DNA of 38,058 bases from Acidobacteriota bacterium. GTDB lineage: Bacteria; Acidobacteriota; Vicinamibacteria; Vicinamibacterales; JAFNAJ01. Position numbers and translations under genes: made by a program. The notes below the pieces were generated by a model. The model was not told the DNA's origin, did not search any database, and saw only the letters and a program-made list of their open reading frames with translations. Where the stretch lies: NCBI GenBank assembly GCA_016789685.1, contig JAEUQQ010000071.1, forward strand, positions 1 to 38,058. Direction: 5' to 3'. Each line of letters opens with the position of its first letter. Within the stretch, counting starts at the first letter, position 1. Below are positions 7,598 to 16,167 of this stretch, piece by piece.

Positions 7598-8263
7598 ATG
7601 AAGCGCTACGTCCTCGTCGTCTTCGATCTCGATGGTACGCTCGTCGACTCCCGCCGCGATCTCGCCGACAGCGCCAACGCGTTGCTCGCCGAATACGGCG
7701 CCGCGCCCCTGCCGGTCGAGGCGGTCGCCCGCATGGTGGGCGAGGGCGCGCGCGTGTTACTCGAACGGGCCTTCGACGCGGCGGGCCTCGGCGCGCTTCC
7801 CGCGGCGGCGCTGCCGCGGTTCCTCGAACTCTACGACGAACGCCTTGACGTCCACACGCGCCCATACGACGGGGTCGAGCGGATGCTGGACGACGTGGCG
7901 TCGCACTGCGCGATGGCGATGCTCACGAACAAACCGCAGCATCACACCGTGTCGCTGCTCGCGCGCCTCGGTCTCGATCGCGTGCCCTGGCAGCACGTGA
8001 TCGGCGGAGACGCCGCGTTTCCGCGAAAGCCCGATCCCGCAGCCCTCGAGTGGCTCGTCACGACGTGTGGCGCCACGCCATCGACGACGCTGATGGTCGG
8101 CGACTCGCGCATCGACCTCGAGGCCGCACGCGCGGCAGGTACCGGACTGTGCCTGGTGCGCTACGGGTTCGGCTTCGCGCAGGTCGACCCGTCGCTGGTG
8201 CGCGGCGACGATCATGTCGTTGACCGCGCCGGCCAGATCGTGGACCTGATGACCGGCGCGTAG
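7598..8263 (+). CDS. gph: Phosphoglycolate phosphatase-type HAD hydrolase
   Basis: 221 residues, the usual length for the Gph/PGP branch of HAD phosphatases. Motif I FDLDGT (9-14) carries the nucleophile Asp10 and the acid/base Asp12. Motif II is TNKP, motif III is the lysine in PRKPDP, and motif IV is GDSRIDLEAARAAG. A helical cap lies between motifs I and II. The likely role is dephosphorylation of 2-phosphoglycolate formed by DNA repair or oxygenase side reactions, but this subfamily is promiscuous. ATG 7598 is preferred over the in-frame GTG two codons upstream (7592). The 59 bp to the divergent queC-like gene must hold both promoters. Confidence 0.85.
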   Translation: MKRYVLVVFDLDGTLVDSRRDLADSANALLAEYGAAPLPVEAVARMVGEGARVLLERAFDAAGLGALPAAALPRFLELYDERLDVHTRPYDGVERMLDDVASHCAMAMLTNKPQHHTVSLLARLGLDRVPWQHVIGGDAAFPRKPDPAALEWLVTTCGATPSTTLMVGDSRIDLEAARAAGTGLCLVRYGFGFAQVDPSLVRGDDHVVDRAGQIVDLMTGA

Positions 8264-8296
8264 CGCCCTCGCCGACGCGTCGCGGCAGCGAGGGCG
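8264..8296. terminator. Bidirectional hairpin between convergent gph and ubiA-like genes
   Basis: CGCCCTCGC (8264-8272) pairs perfectly with GCGAGGGCG (8288-8296), and the loop itself contains the palindrome CGACGCGTCG (8273-8282). It begins at the end of gph and lies 15 bp past the minus-strand stop at 8312. CCCGTCTTTCCC follows on the plus strand, a weak T-tract. Confidence 0.65.
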
Positions 8297-8311
8297 TGAG
8301 CCCGTCTTTCC

Positions 8312-9253
8312 CTACAGCAGGTACGCGAGCGCGAAGCCGACCTGGGCGACGAACATCATCCGGTACATGTGCGCCCACGAGACGTGGTTCTCTTCGACGG
8401 CCAGGTCCTCGGGGCGTCGCAGCATCAGGTAACAGACATACGCGCCGTACAGCGTCATGCCGATGCCGAGGGCCACGAGCAGCGAATAGTGGCCGGTCAG
8501 CACGCCGGTCTGCGCTCCGACGATGATCATCAGGAAGGGGACGATGAACGAGGGCGAGATCATCCACGCCGCGCGCGAGACGCCGTAGACGATCGGCAGC
8601 GTGCGGCACCCGCCACGCTCGTCGCCCTCCATGTCGGCGAAGTCCTTCGTGGTCGAGGCGCCGAGGAGGAACAAGCCGAAGATGCCGCCGATGAACCAGG
8701 GTTCGAACCCCATCGCCGTCTTCACGCTCGTCCAGCCGGCCACCTTGAGCAGCACGCCGCGCGGGATGGCGATCGTGACGTTCGCCCACACGCCGAGCCG
8801 CTTCGTGCGGAACGGCGGCGCCGAGTAGAGGAACGTGATGATGGTGGCGACCACGACGATCCAGAAGCACTCGTGGCGTCCGCCCGGCGCGATCGACCAC
8901 GCCAGCACCCACGCGATCGCGTAGGTGATCCACGTGAAGACCCACGCCTGCGCGATAGTCAGGCGTCCGCTCGTGAGGGGCCGCCTGGGCTTGTTGATGC
9001 GGTCGATCTCGAGGTCGTAGATCTGGTTGAGCGCGTTCGAGGCCGCGTTGAGCACCGCCGCCATGAGCGCGCCGATCAGGGGGAAGGTGAGCGCGTCCCA
9101 CGTCAGCGCCTCGCGCGGATGCGCGCCGATGGCGGTGAGGCCACCAGACAGGAAGCCCAGCGCCGGGGCCACGAGCGTGAACGGGCGCGCGAACTCGAGG
9201 TACGTGGCCAGCGAAGGCGAGGGGGTCGGCGTCGAAGCGGTGGGCGAAGACAC
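8312..9253 (-). CDS. UbiA-family prenyltransferase
   Basis: 313 residues with about eight or nine hydrophobic segments. The first Asp-rich motif is NALNQIYDLEID (73-84; Asn76, Asp80, Asp84), followed by the diagnostic NKPRRPLTSG (88-97). The second is KDFADMEGDERGG (203-215; Asp204, Asp207, Asp211). Both bind the prenyl diphosphate through Mg2+. YSAPPFRTKR (143-152) is also typical. The motif style is closest, by eye, to the tocopherol, chlorophyll and archaeal glycerol-phosphate prenyltransferase branches rather than UbiA/MenA proper; the acceptor is unknown. I chose GTG 9251-9253, two bases after the stop of the kinase fusion upstream. The frame runs open to 9445, but that part overlaps the kinase gene. 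The neighbour could supply its prenyl diphosphate. Confidence 0.85.
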   Translation of the reverse strand: MSSPTASTPTPSPSLATYLEFARPFTLVAPALGFLSGGLTAIGAHPREALTWDALTFPLIGALMAAVLNAASNALNQIYDLEIDRINKPRRPLTSGRLTIAQAWVFTWITYAIAWVLAWSIAPGGRHECFWIVVVATIITFLYSAPPFRTKRLGVWANVTIAIPRGVLLKVAGWTSVKTAMGFEPWFIGGIFGLFLLGASTTKDFADMEGDERGGCRTLPIVYGVSRAAWMISPSFIVPFLMIIVGAQTGVLTGHYSLLVALGIGMTLYGAYVCYLMLRRPEDLAVEENHVSWAHMYRMMFVAQVGFALAYLL

Positions 9254-9255
9254 GG

Positions 9256-10590
9256 TCAGCGGCTCAATGCTACCGCGATTGCCGCGGCGGCGGTGGTGTT
9301 GAGGAAGTTGAGCAGGTCGTTGGTCAGGTAGCCGCGTTCCTCGAAGTTCGCGGCCAGGAGCGACTCCACGAGGGCACCTGCCGTTGAGGCCACGACCACG
9401 AGCCCGATCTGCGAGGTCGTGATCAGTCCCAGCCAGGCGCCGCATGCCGCGAGCACGGCCGCCCCGACGGCACCGGCCACCGTGCCGGCGACAGACATCG
9501 CCCCGGGGGTTCCCGGCGGCACGCGTGACAGCGAGCGCACCGAGAACGTCGTGCCTCGCATGGCCTTGCCGACTTCGCTGGCGACCGTGTCGCTCGCGCC
9601 AGCGGTCAGGCCGACGACGACGATGAGCAGCGCCAGCGGCGTGTGGGGCGTGGTCGCCGCCATGATGGCGCCGATGGCCGCGACTCCGCAGTTCGCCAGG
9701 GCGTTGCCGGCGCCGCGCCGTCCCTCGCGCTCCTCGGCGATGCCATGCGATCGCTTGCTGCGCTCACCGAACTTCGAGCAGGCGGCCGCCGCGACGAACG
9801 CCGCGAGCAGCATCAGCCATCCCGCCGCCCCGGCGCCGAGGGCGAGGGCGAGACCCACGACGGCGCCGGCCAGGGCGCCACCTGCATCGACCTGCCGTGC
9901 GCGCATCACGGCGGCCGCGACGATGGCGTTCACCACGAGGGCCGGAACGATGCGTTGGGCGACGAGGGGCCACGACGCGCTCACCGATCCTGCATCGATC
10001 AACGACGCGCACCACAACGTAGCCGCGGCGCTGAAGGTCACCGACAGGTTGTCGTCGATCCGGAGGTCGATCGACTCCACCAACCCGGCGACGACCGCGG
10101 CGGCGACAGACGCCCAGGCCGCGAACGCTAGGCCTGGCGGGGCCGCGACCGCGGGCGCGCTCCAGCGGATCAACACGATCGATGCCGCCGCTCCCGCCAC
10201 CGCGAACGCCAGGGTTCCCGCCACGCTCTTGCGCGGGTTCCACGGCCAGTGCGGGCCGTGCCGGCCAATCGCGCGGCCGGCCAGCGTGGCCATGCCGTCA
10301 CCGACGGCCAGGATGCCCCATGCGCCGGCGACGAGATCGAGCCGGTGAGGCAGGCACGCGATCGTGATCAGCACCGCGATCGGATAGAGCACGATGCCGC
10401 CGGCGACCGTGCCCCGCGCTTCGTCGGGCCTGAACACCCACCGCCCGACCACGCGGGGAAGGATGAAGAGATTCATGACGACCGCTGACGCGGCCATCAA
10501 CATCGCCTGCGACGGCGTCAGGAATCGCAGCAGGAAGGCGAGGCCGACCACGGCCATGTGCAGCAGCTTGCGGAGCGTCTCGGAGTACAC
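9256..10590 (-). CDS. Fused prenyl-alcohol kinase / prenyl-phosphate kinase (VTE5-like + DUF92/VTE6-like)
   Basis: 444 residues, almost entirely hydrophobic. The N-terminal half carries dolichol/phytol kinase (VTE5) signatures: RKLLHM near the start, VGDGMATLAGR (97-106), PWNPRKSVAGT (116-126), and ES..LRIDDNL (172-182). The C-terminal half carries DUF92 (VTE6) signatures: GERSKRS..REGRRGAGNALANCG (275-302), SDTVASEVGK (333-342), VPPGTPGAMSVAGT (357-370) and TNDLLNFLNT (423-432). In plants and cyanobacteria these are separate enzymes that phosphorylate phytol, then phytyl phosphate, to give phytyl diphosphate. Here both would sit in one chain directly before a UbiA transferase. The substrate (phytol, geranylgeraniol, farnesol or other) is not determined. 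GTG 10588-10590 starts three bases after the upstream gene's stop. Confidence 0.8.
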   Translation of the reverse strand: MYSETLRKLLHMAVVGLAFLLRFLTPSQAMLMAASAVVMNLFILPRVVGRWVFRPDEARGTVAGGIVLYPIAVLITIACLPHRLDLVAGAWGILAVGDGMATLAGRAIGRHGPHWPWNPRKSVAGTLAFAVAGAAASIVLIRWSAPAVAAPPGLAFAAWASVAAAVVAGLVESIDLRIDDNLSVTFSAAATLWCASLIDAGSVSASWPLVAQRIVPALVVNAIVAAAVMRARQVDAGGALAGAVVGLALALGAGAAGWLMLLAAFVAAAACSKFGERSKRSHGIAEEREGRRGAGNALANCGVAAIGAIMAATTPHTPLALLIVVVGLTAGASDTVASEVGKAMRGTTFSVRSLSRVPPGTPGAMSVAGTVAGAVGAAVLAACGAWLGLITTSQIGLVVVASTAGALVESLLAANFEERGYLTNDLLNFLNTTAAAAIAVALSR

Positions 10591-10593
10591 GGC

Positions 10594-11541
10594 CTACGCT
10601 CCTGCCGCGGTGCCCAGCGTCGGCCAGGTCGCCGCCAGGCCATCGGCGAGCGGCGTGATGCGGTAGCCCAGGTCGCGGATCGCCAGGGTGCTGTCGACGG
10701 GCCAGTCGTGCTCGAAGACCTCGACCGCGTCTCGCGTGAGCAGCGGCATCGCGCCGGTCAGCCTCGCGCGCTGCTCCTCGCACCAGCCGGCCATGCGGGC
10801 AAGCGCAGGCGGCACCGTCCACGGAACGCTGATGGCGTGCGCCTCGCGCAGCCAGTCGAAGATCGCGCGCTGCGGGAGGTTCTCGCCGCCGATGCCGTAG
10901 CGCCCCGCGGGTGCGGGCGCATCCACGGCCGCTGCGTGTGCCCTGGCCACATCGTCGATGAACGCGAACGACCATGTGCGATCGGGACCGACGATTCCCG
11001 GCAGGCGCCCCTCGATGCGATCGCGGAGCAGGCGCGCCACGAGGTTCCCCTCGGTGCGGGCCCCAGGCCCATAGATCACGCCGGGAAACAGGGTCACGAT
11101 CGGGACGCCGCGTGCGGCGACGTCGTCGGCAACACGCAGGGCGAGCGCCTTGGTGCGCTGGTAGTCGTTTGCAGCGATCGGTGTCGTGCGGCCGGCCGGC
11201 GGCAGCGCGAGGAACGACGACGTGTAGACGCAGCGGCGGGCACCGTGTCGCTGTACGGCTTCCAGGACGTGTCGTGTGCCCTCGACGTTGACGCGATCGA
11301 ACACCGAGCGGTCGCGCGTCCAGACCGACACGAGGGCGGCGGCGTGGCAGACGACGTCGCATCCGGCAACCGCGCGGTCGACCGCGCCCGCGTCGCAGAC
11401 GTCGCCGTCGATCCGTTCGGCGCCGATGCCCGACGCCGACGCGCGTCGCGCAAAGGCGATGGGCGTGTGGCCGCGCTCGCCGAGGGCCGCTACGATCGCG
11501 CGGCCCAGGTAGCCCGTGGCACCCGTGACCAGCACGCGCAC
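10594..11541 (-). CDS. NAD(P)-dependent epimerase/reductase, dihydroflavonol-reductase-like
   Basis: 315 residues, extended SDR. The nucleotide-binding motif GATGYLGR is at 7-14, the YTSSF serine strand at about 106-110, and the catalytic Tyr127-x3-Lys131 in NDYQRTKALA. FPGVIYGPG and the later WSFAFIDDVARAH segment are typical of the DFR/3-beta-hydroxysteroid-dehydrogenase branch. It probably reduces or oxidises a ketone on a lipid or isoprenoid-like substrate. This is an inference from family and from its place directly upstream of the kinase fusion and UbiA genes, separated by 3 bp. It starts 4 bp after the stop of the GDP-sugar reductase-like gene, so the genes are almost certainly co-transcribed. 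Confidence 0.8.
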   Translation of the reverse strand: MRVLVTGATGYLGRAIVAALGERGHTPIAFARRASASGIGAERIDGDVCDAGAVDRAVAGCDVVCHAAALVSVWTRDRSVFDRVNVEGTRHVLEAVQRHGARRCVYTSSFLALPPAGRTTPIAANDYQRTKALALRVADDVAARGVPIVTLFPGVIYGPGARTEGNLVARLLRDRIEGRLPGIVGPDRTWSFAFIDDVARAHAAAVDAPAPAGRYGIGGENLPQRAIFDWLREAHAISVPWTVPPALARMAGWCEEQRARLTGAMPLLTRDAVEVFEHDWPVDSTLAIRDLGYRITPLADGLAATWPTLGTAAGA

Positions 11542-11545
11542 GGCG

Positions 11546-12496
11546 TCAGGCCTGCCGGTGTTCGGCGCGCACCGTGGCTCGCCAGGCGTCGAGCAGGTCG
11601 CGCAGCGTGGTGTCGAGCCCGATCGTCGGGCGCCAGCCGGTGTCGCGCGTCAACCGCTCGTGCGACCCGAGGACGACCGGGGTGTCGCTGGGCCTGAGCA
11701 GGGCAGGGTCGGTGCCGATGTCGATCGGCACGCGCGCGAGCGCGTGCAACGTGTCGAGGATGTCGCCCACGCGCCCGGCCACGCCCGTACAGACGTTATA
11801 GACGGCACCGCTGTGCCCGTGGGCCATGAGTGCGATGTACGCGCGCACGGTGTCGCGCACGTCGGTGAGGTCGCGTCGGGCTTCGAGGTTGCCGACCCGC
11901 ATCAGCGGCGCCTTGATACCGGCTTCGATTTCGGCGATCTGCCTGGCGAAGCTCGAGGCGAAGAAGCTCGGATGCTGGCGGGGGCCGATGTGGTTGAAGG
12001 CGCGGACGACGACCGTGTCGAGGCCGTCTTCGTCATGCGCGCGGAGGGCGAGTTGCTCCTGCGCGAGCTTGCTCAGGGCGTACGGATTGACCGTGCCGAT
12101 CGGCGAACGTTCGTCGAGGGCCTCGGTCGACGGCCTGTAGACCATCGCCGACCCCGTGACGAGGATGCGAGACGCGAGGCGCTGTTGGCGCACGGCATCG
12201 AGCAGGTAGTGGGTGCCGCGCACGTTCGTGGCGAGTGTCATCTCGGCGGCACCGAACGACTGCCCGACGTGCGCCGCGCCGGCCAGGTGGTAGATCTCGT
12301 CGGGCGCGGCCTCGGCGAGGGCCTCGCCGACGGCGCGCGGGTCGAGCAGGTCGACGCAGCGCCAGGTCACGCGCGGGTCCTGCGTGGCGCCGAGCGAGCG
12401 GTCCCAGCCCACGATGCGGACGTCGGCCGGCAGGGCCTCGATCAGGTGCCCGCCCGCGAACCCGCTGGCGCCGGTGATGAGAATCGTGCGGGCCAC
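11546..12496 (-). CDS. GDP-6-deoxy-mannose reductase-like epimerase
   Basis: 316 residues, extended SDR. GASGFAGG (9-16) binds the dinucleotide; the catalytic serine is in VTGSAMVY (Ser116), and Tyr139-x3-Lys143 sits in NPYALSK. FNHIGPRQHPSFFASSFARQI and the C-terminal RPSDTPVVLGSHERLTRDTGW-type segment resemble GDP-4-keto-6-deoxymannose reductase (RMD) and GDP-mannose dehydratases. These make GDP-rhamnose or related deoxy sugars for surface polysaccharide. Since lptD ends three bases upstream, a role in LPS sugar supply fits, but the exact nucleotide sugar is not shown. A glycolipid made with the nearby prenyl genes is possible though unsupported. Confidence 0.75.
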   Translation of the reverse strand: MARTILITGASGFAGGHLIEALPADVRIVGWDRSLGATQDPRVTWRCVDLLDPRAVGEALAEAAPDEIYHLAGAAHVGQSFGAAEMTLATNVRGTHYLLDAVRQQRLASRILVTGSAMVYRPSTEALDERSPIGTVNPYALSKLAQEQLALRAHDEDGLDTVVVRAFNHIGPRQHPSFFASSFARQIAEIEAGIKAPLMRVGNLEARRDLTDVRDTVRAYIALMAHGHSGAVYNVCTGVAGRVGDILDTLHALARVPIDIGTDPALLRPSDTPVVLGSHERLTRDTGWRPTIGLDTTLRDLLDAWRATVRAEHRQA

Positions 12497-12499
12497 GGC

Positions 12500-14773
12500 C
12501 TACCGCGTGCTCGTCGTGCCGGTGCCGCTCAGGGCCCCGAAGAAGTTCGAGAACGTCCCGATGCCCGCCAGCGAGAAGCCGATATTGAAGCGCTTGTCGC
12601 GGGGGATGCCGTAGTTGGTGATCAATCCCTGGAGGTTGAACGTCTGGTACTCGACCGTGATGCCGCAGCACTGGGCGTTGTAGAACGCGGTGAAGCGCTG
12701 CTGGTTCATGCGGTCGTAGAAGAAGTCGTAGCTGAAGGTGTACCCGCCGCCAAAGCGGCCGTCGGGCCGCCGGTAGCCGGCCGAGCCGTTCATGTAGGTG
12801 TACTTGTTGCTGCCGTCGGCCGACACGAACGTGACCCGTCGCTGGCTGAGGGCGCCGGTCACCTGCACCCCGCTCTGCGCGAACGTGCCAGCAGCGCTGA
12901 GTGTCGAAATCTCGCTCACCACGTGGTCGTACTCGATCCGCATCGTGGCGCCGATCTGCGCGCTCGGCCCGCCGCGGACGACCAGCGACACCGGCGAGAA
13001 CTTGCTCTGGGCCTCGCCGTTGTAGAGGCTGCTCGTGTAGGCGCTGTCGTACGTGCTGGCCTTCTCGTCGCTGTAGTAGGTCTGCGCCACCGAGATGTTG
13101 AGGAACTCGCGCGACACGCTGCGCTCGGCCGACTCGCGCACCTTGGCGAGGAACCGGTTCGTCAGGCCGTAGTTGATGCGCGTGGTCCCCCCGAGCGTGT
13201 AGTCGTAGCTGTCGAGCTTGACGATCTGGTTGTACGAGTCGAAGTCGGTGACCCGCTGGATGCCGACAGTCGGCTCGATGACGTGCTTGAACTTCTCGGC
13301 GAACCCGTTGTTGGGCGTGTCCCAGATCCGCGTGAACACCGGGCCCACGATCTCGGCGCGCATGTCGACGTACCTGCGGAAGAGCGATTCCTCGACCTGC
13401 CTCCGCGAGAGGTCGAGACTCTCCGAGTACCAGGTGTTGCGGAAGGCGACCGACGAGTTGAAGGTCAGGAATGGCCACTTCGTCCAGGGCAACCGGAACG
13501 ACGGGCTGATGTCGACGCGCGTCAGGCTGTTGTCGGTCTCGGTCGTCCCCGACTTCGCGATGCGCGCGATCGAGTAGTAGTCGCTGGCCAGCGAGAAGTA
13601 CACCGGGGAGCCGAAGAGCTTGCGCGCCGCGCGGTTCAGGGCGATTCGCGGCTTGCTGCCGTAGACGGTCGAGTCGGTGGCGCCGTAGAAGAGCTCGCTG
13701 ACGTTGTACGTGGCGCTGACCGAGTTGGCCCCCCACGTGCCGGCGACGTTGCCGCCGTACACGCGCTGCCGCCGCGACGCGTCGTAGAGGTTGTTGTAGT
13801 ACGTCTGCTGCGTCGCGATGCTCGAGAAATAGTCGACGTTGGCGCGCGCCCGCAGGCCCGCGGGAAGCCGCTGCGACGCGCTGGCGCGGATCTCGTAACT
13901 CGTGCTGCCCGCCACGGGCGTCGTCGTGGTGCCGCTGCTGTACGTCGCGTCCTTCTGCTTGAGGACGTAGGCCTTGGCGTTGCCCTCGCTGCCAGGGGCG
14001 GCGATGTAGCGGAACTCGCTGCCGAAGCCCTGCCCGGCCTTGCTGTACAGGTCGTGGAAGAGCGTGGCGTCGGCGCTGCGGTTGATCGCCCAGAAAAAGG
14101 CGTTCGAGAGCGTCTGGCCGCGGATGATCGACGATCCGTACTGCGGCAGCAGGAACCCGGTGGCGCGGTCGTCCTCCTGCACCGGGTAGTAGAAAATCGG
14201 CATGTAGAACAGCGGAACGCCCTTCACCTGCAGCAGCGCGTTCTTGAGGATGGCGTACTTGTCGAGCGTGATCGTCGCGCTCGAGGCCGTCACCTCCCAC
14301 CGCGGCGTCGGCTGGACGCAGGTCGTGAAGCCGCCCTTGCGGATGCGGTACTTGTCCTCGTCGAGCTTCTCGAGCTGCTCGCCGTAGAAGTACGCGTCGG
14401 GCTCCTGCGTCCCGAACATGCTGCGATCGACCTTCTCACCGAGCGTCAGCGTGCCCGAGGCGTTGTAGAAGGTGCCCAGGCGCGTCCTGGCGTTGAACAC
14501 CATCCGGTCGGCCGCGATCCGGATCTCCTTCGACGCGTACACGACATTGCCGCTGGCCTCCATGTCGCCGGTGTCGGTGTGGTAGTCGACGACCTCGGCG
14601 AAGAAGCTCTGGCCGTCGCGCTCCATCTCGACGGTGCCGGTCAGGCGCCAGTGGGTCGCCGTGAGGCGCTCCTGCGTGAACTGCTTCGAACTCGAGAATC
14701 CCGGGATGGTCTGCGCGCCCGCCACGCTGGTCACGGCGAGGATCAGGGCGGCGCACGCGAGGAATCGTCTCAT
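12500..14773 (-). CDS. lptD: LPS-assembly protein LptD
   Basis: About 757 residues. A signal peptide (MRRFLACAALILAVTSVAGAQ) is followed by the OstA/LptA-like periplasmic domain with VEMERDGQSF, GDMEASGNVVY and IAADRMVFN. A long outer-membrane beta-barrel rich in alternating aromatic strands comes after it. LptD forms the outer-membrane LPS translocon with LptE. The conserved GGFTTC (Cys152) and the paired Cys702-Cys703 near the C-terminus match three of the four disulfide cysteines of E. coli LptD. The first one, close to the mature N-terminus, is absent, so only one long-range disulfide is possible. The start is ATG 14773 or the in-frame GTG 14785; neither has a clear ribosome site. It lies between folC and the deoxy-sugar reductase gene. 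Confidence 0.9.
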   Translation of the reverse strand: MRRFLACAALILAVTSVAGAQTIPGFSSSKQFTQERLTATHWRLTGTVEMERDGQSFFAEVVDYHTDTGDMEASGNVVYASKEIRIAADRMVFNARTRLGTFYNASGTLTLGEKVDRSMFGTQEPDAYFYGEQLEKLDEDKYRIRKGGFTTCVQPTPRWEVTASSATITLDKYAILKNALLQVKGVPLFYMPIFYYPVQEDDRATGFLLPQYGSSIIRGQTLSNAFFWAINRSADATLFHDLYSKAGQGFGSEFRYIAAPGSEGNAKAYVLKQKDATYSSGTTTTPVAGSTSYEIRASASQRLPAGLRARANVDYFSSIATQQTYYNNLYDASRRQRVYGGNVAGTWGANSVSATYNVSELFYGATDSTVYGSKPRIALNRAARKLFGSPVYFSLASDYYSIARIAKSGTTETDNSLTRVDISPSFRLPWTKWPFLTFNSSVAFRNTWYSESLDLSRRQVEESLFRRYVDMRAEIVGPVFTRIWDTPNNGFAEKFKHVIEPTVGIQRVTDFDSYNQIVKLDSYDYTLGGTTRINYGLTNRFLAKVRESAERSVSREFLNISVAQTYYSDEKASTYDSAYTSSLYNGEAQSKFSPVSLVVRGGPSAQIGATMRIEYDHVVSEISTLSAAGTFAQSGVQVTGALSQRRVTFVSADGSNKYTYMNGSAGYRRPDGRFGGGYTFSYDFFYDRMNQQRFTAFYNAQCCGITVEYQTFNLQGLITNYGIPRDKRFNIGFSLAGIGTFSNFFGALSGTGTTSTR

Positions 14774-14846
14774 CGGTCGAATCACGGGATGTCAGGGCCG
14801 GGCAGGCGTTTTCTGGCCGGAAATTGGCCAAAGAATATCACAGGCC

Positions 14847-16148
14847 TCATGCCGGCCATGCCCCGCGCCGGCCCAGGAGCGGCAGCACGTCGCCCAGCAG
14901 GTAGATCGACCCGCACACCACCACGCGTGCCGTCGAGGCGATGCCCGCGTCGAGCGCGTCGGCCACGTCGGTCACGACCCGCGCGGCGACGTCGCAGCGC
15001 TCACGCACCAGCGCTGCGAGGTCGTCGGCCTCGCGCGCGCGCGTCGTCGAGGCCTGCGTGGCGATGAACGACGACACGTGCGGCGCGAGGGCATCGATCA
15101 TCTCGCCGGCGTCCTTGTCGCGCATCACGCCCAGGACGCACGTGGCGTCGTTCCAGCCGATCTCGGCGAGGTACCCGGCGAGCGCGCGCGCACCGTCGCC
15201 GTTGTGCGCCGCGTCGAGCAGCACGTGGGCGCCCGAGGGCAGCGCGTGCATGTCGAGCCGCCCCGGCCACCGCGTCTCTGACAAGGCAGAGCGCACGGCG
15301 TGCGGCGCGATGTCGTGCGTGGGCACCAGGCCCTCGAGGAGCGCGACGGCGACCGCGGCGTTCGACACCTGGTGCGCGCCGCGAAGGCCCAGTGTCACGG
15401 CGCCGTAGCTGGCCCGCTCACCCTCGACGACCACCCGCGTCCGTCCGGCCGTGTCGCGGCCCTCGTCGAGCAGGCGCACGCGCTCACGGGCGTCGACGAC
15501 CGGGCTCCCCGCGGCGAGCGCGACCCCGGCGATCGTCGCGCGGGCGTCGGCAGGCATCGCCCCGGCGACCACGGGTACCCCCGGCTTGATGATGCCCGCC
15601 TTCTCGAACGCGATGGCGTGGATCGTCGTCCCGAGGTGGGCCATGTGATCCATCGCAATGTTCGTGATCGCCGTGATCGCAGGCGTCACCACGTTGGTCG
15701 CGTCGAAGCGGCCCCCGAGCCCGACTTCGATCACCGCGGCGTCGCATCCGGCCTCGGCGAAGGCCACGAACGCGGCGGCGGTACAGAGTTCGAAGAACGT
15801 CATGGGCGCGCCGATCCGCCCGGCGTCGCGCTCGCGCGTCTCGACGGCCAGCACGCGCGAGACCGCGTGGGCCAGTGCATCGCTGTCGATGGCACGGTCG
15901 TCGATCGCGATCCGTTCGGCGAGGTCGATCAGGTGCGGCGACGTGTAGCGGCCGGTCCTCAGGCCCGCGGCCGCGAGACCGCGGGCGGTCATCGCCGTGA
16001 CGGAACCCTTGCCGTTCGTGCCGGCGACGTGGACGACGGTGCAACGGCGCTCGGGGTGGCCGAGCGCCGCGCACAGCCTGCGCATGGCGTCGAGGCCGAG
16101 CTTGATGCCGAACTGCTCGCGCGCGAGCAGCGCGTCGAGGGCGTGCAT
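14847..16148 (-). CDS. folC: Folylpolyglutamate/dihydrofolate synthase
   Basis: 433 residues, the normal FolC length. The P-loop is VAGTNGKGSV (41-50), followed by TSPHL, the conserved IEVGLGGRFDATN and TNIAMDHMAHLG stretches, FEKAGIIKPGVPVV and, in the C-terminal domain, LLDAAHNGDGARAL. The enzyme adds glutamate to dihydropteroate and to folates in the cytoplasm. GLGGRFDATN reads as a typical bifunctional or synthase-type FolC; which activities are kept cannot be told. accD ends 19 bp upstream, and the accD-folC pair is a common bacterial arrangement. The 73 bp to lptD show no strong terminator. Confidence 0.93.
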   Translation of the reverse strand: MHALDALLAREQFGIKLGLDAMRRLCAALGHPERRCTVVHVAGTNGKGSVTAMTARGLAAAGLRTGRYTSPHLIDLAERIAIDDRAIDSDALAHAVSRVLAVETRERDAGRIGAPMTFFELCTAAAFVAFAEAGCDAAVIEVGLGGRFDATNVVTPAITAITNIAMDHMAHLGTTIHAIAFEKAGIIKPGVPVVAGAMPADARATIAGVALAAGSPVVDARERVRLLDEGRDTAGRTRVVVEGERASYGAVTLGLRGAHQVSNAAVAVALLEGLVPTHDIAPHAVRSALSETRWPGRLDMHALPSGAHVLLDAAHNGDGARALAGYLAEIGWNDATCVLGVMRDKDAGEMIDALAPHVSSFIATQASTTRAREADDLAALVRERCDVAARVVTDVADALDAGIASTARVVVCGSIYLLGDVLPLLGRRGAWPA

Positions 16149-16167
16149 GGGGAGGCCGGGCGTCGCC

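Noticed and set aside
11516-15067. Plus-strand open frame of 1183 codons
   Set aside because: It is the antisense shadow of the GDP-sugar reductase-like, lptD and folC genes. It is Arg/Val/Glu/Gly-rich with no recognisable domain, as expected from high GC content.
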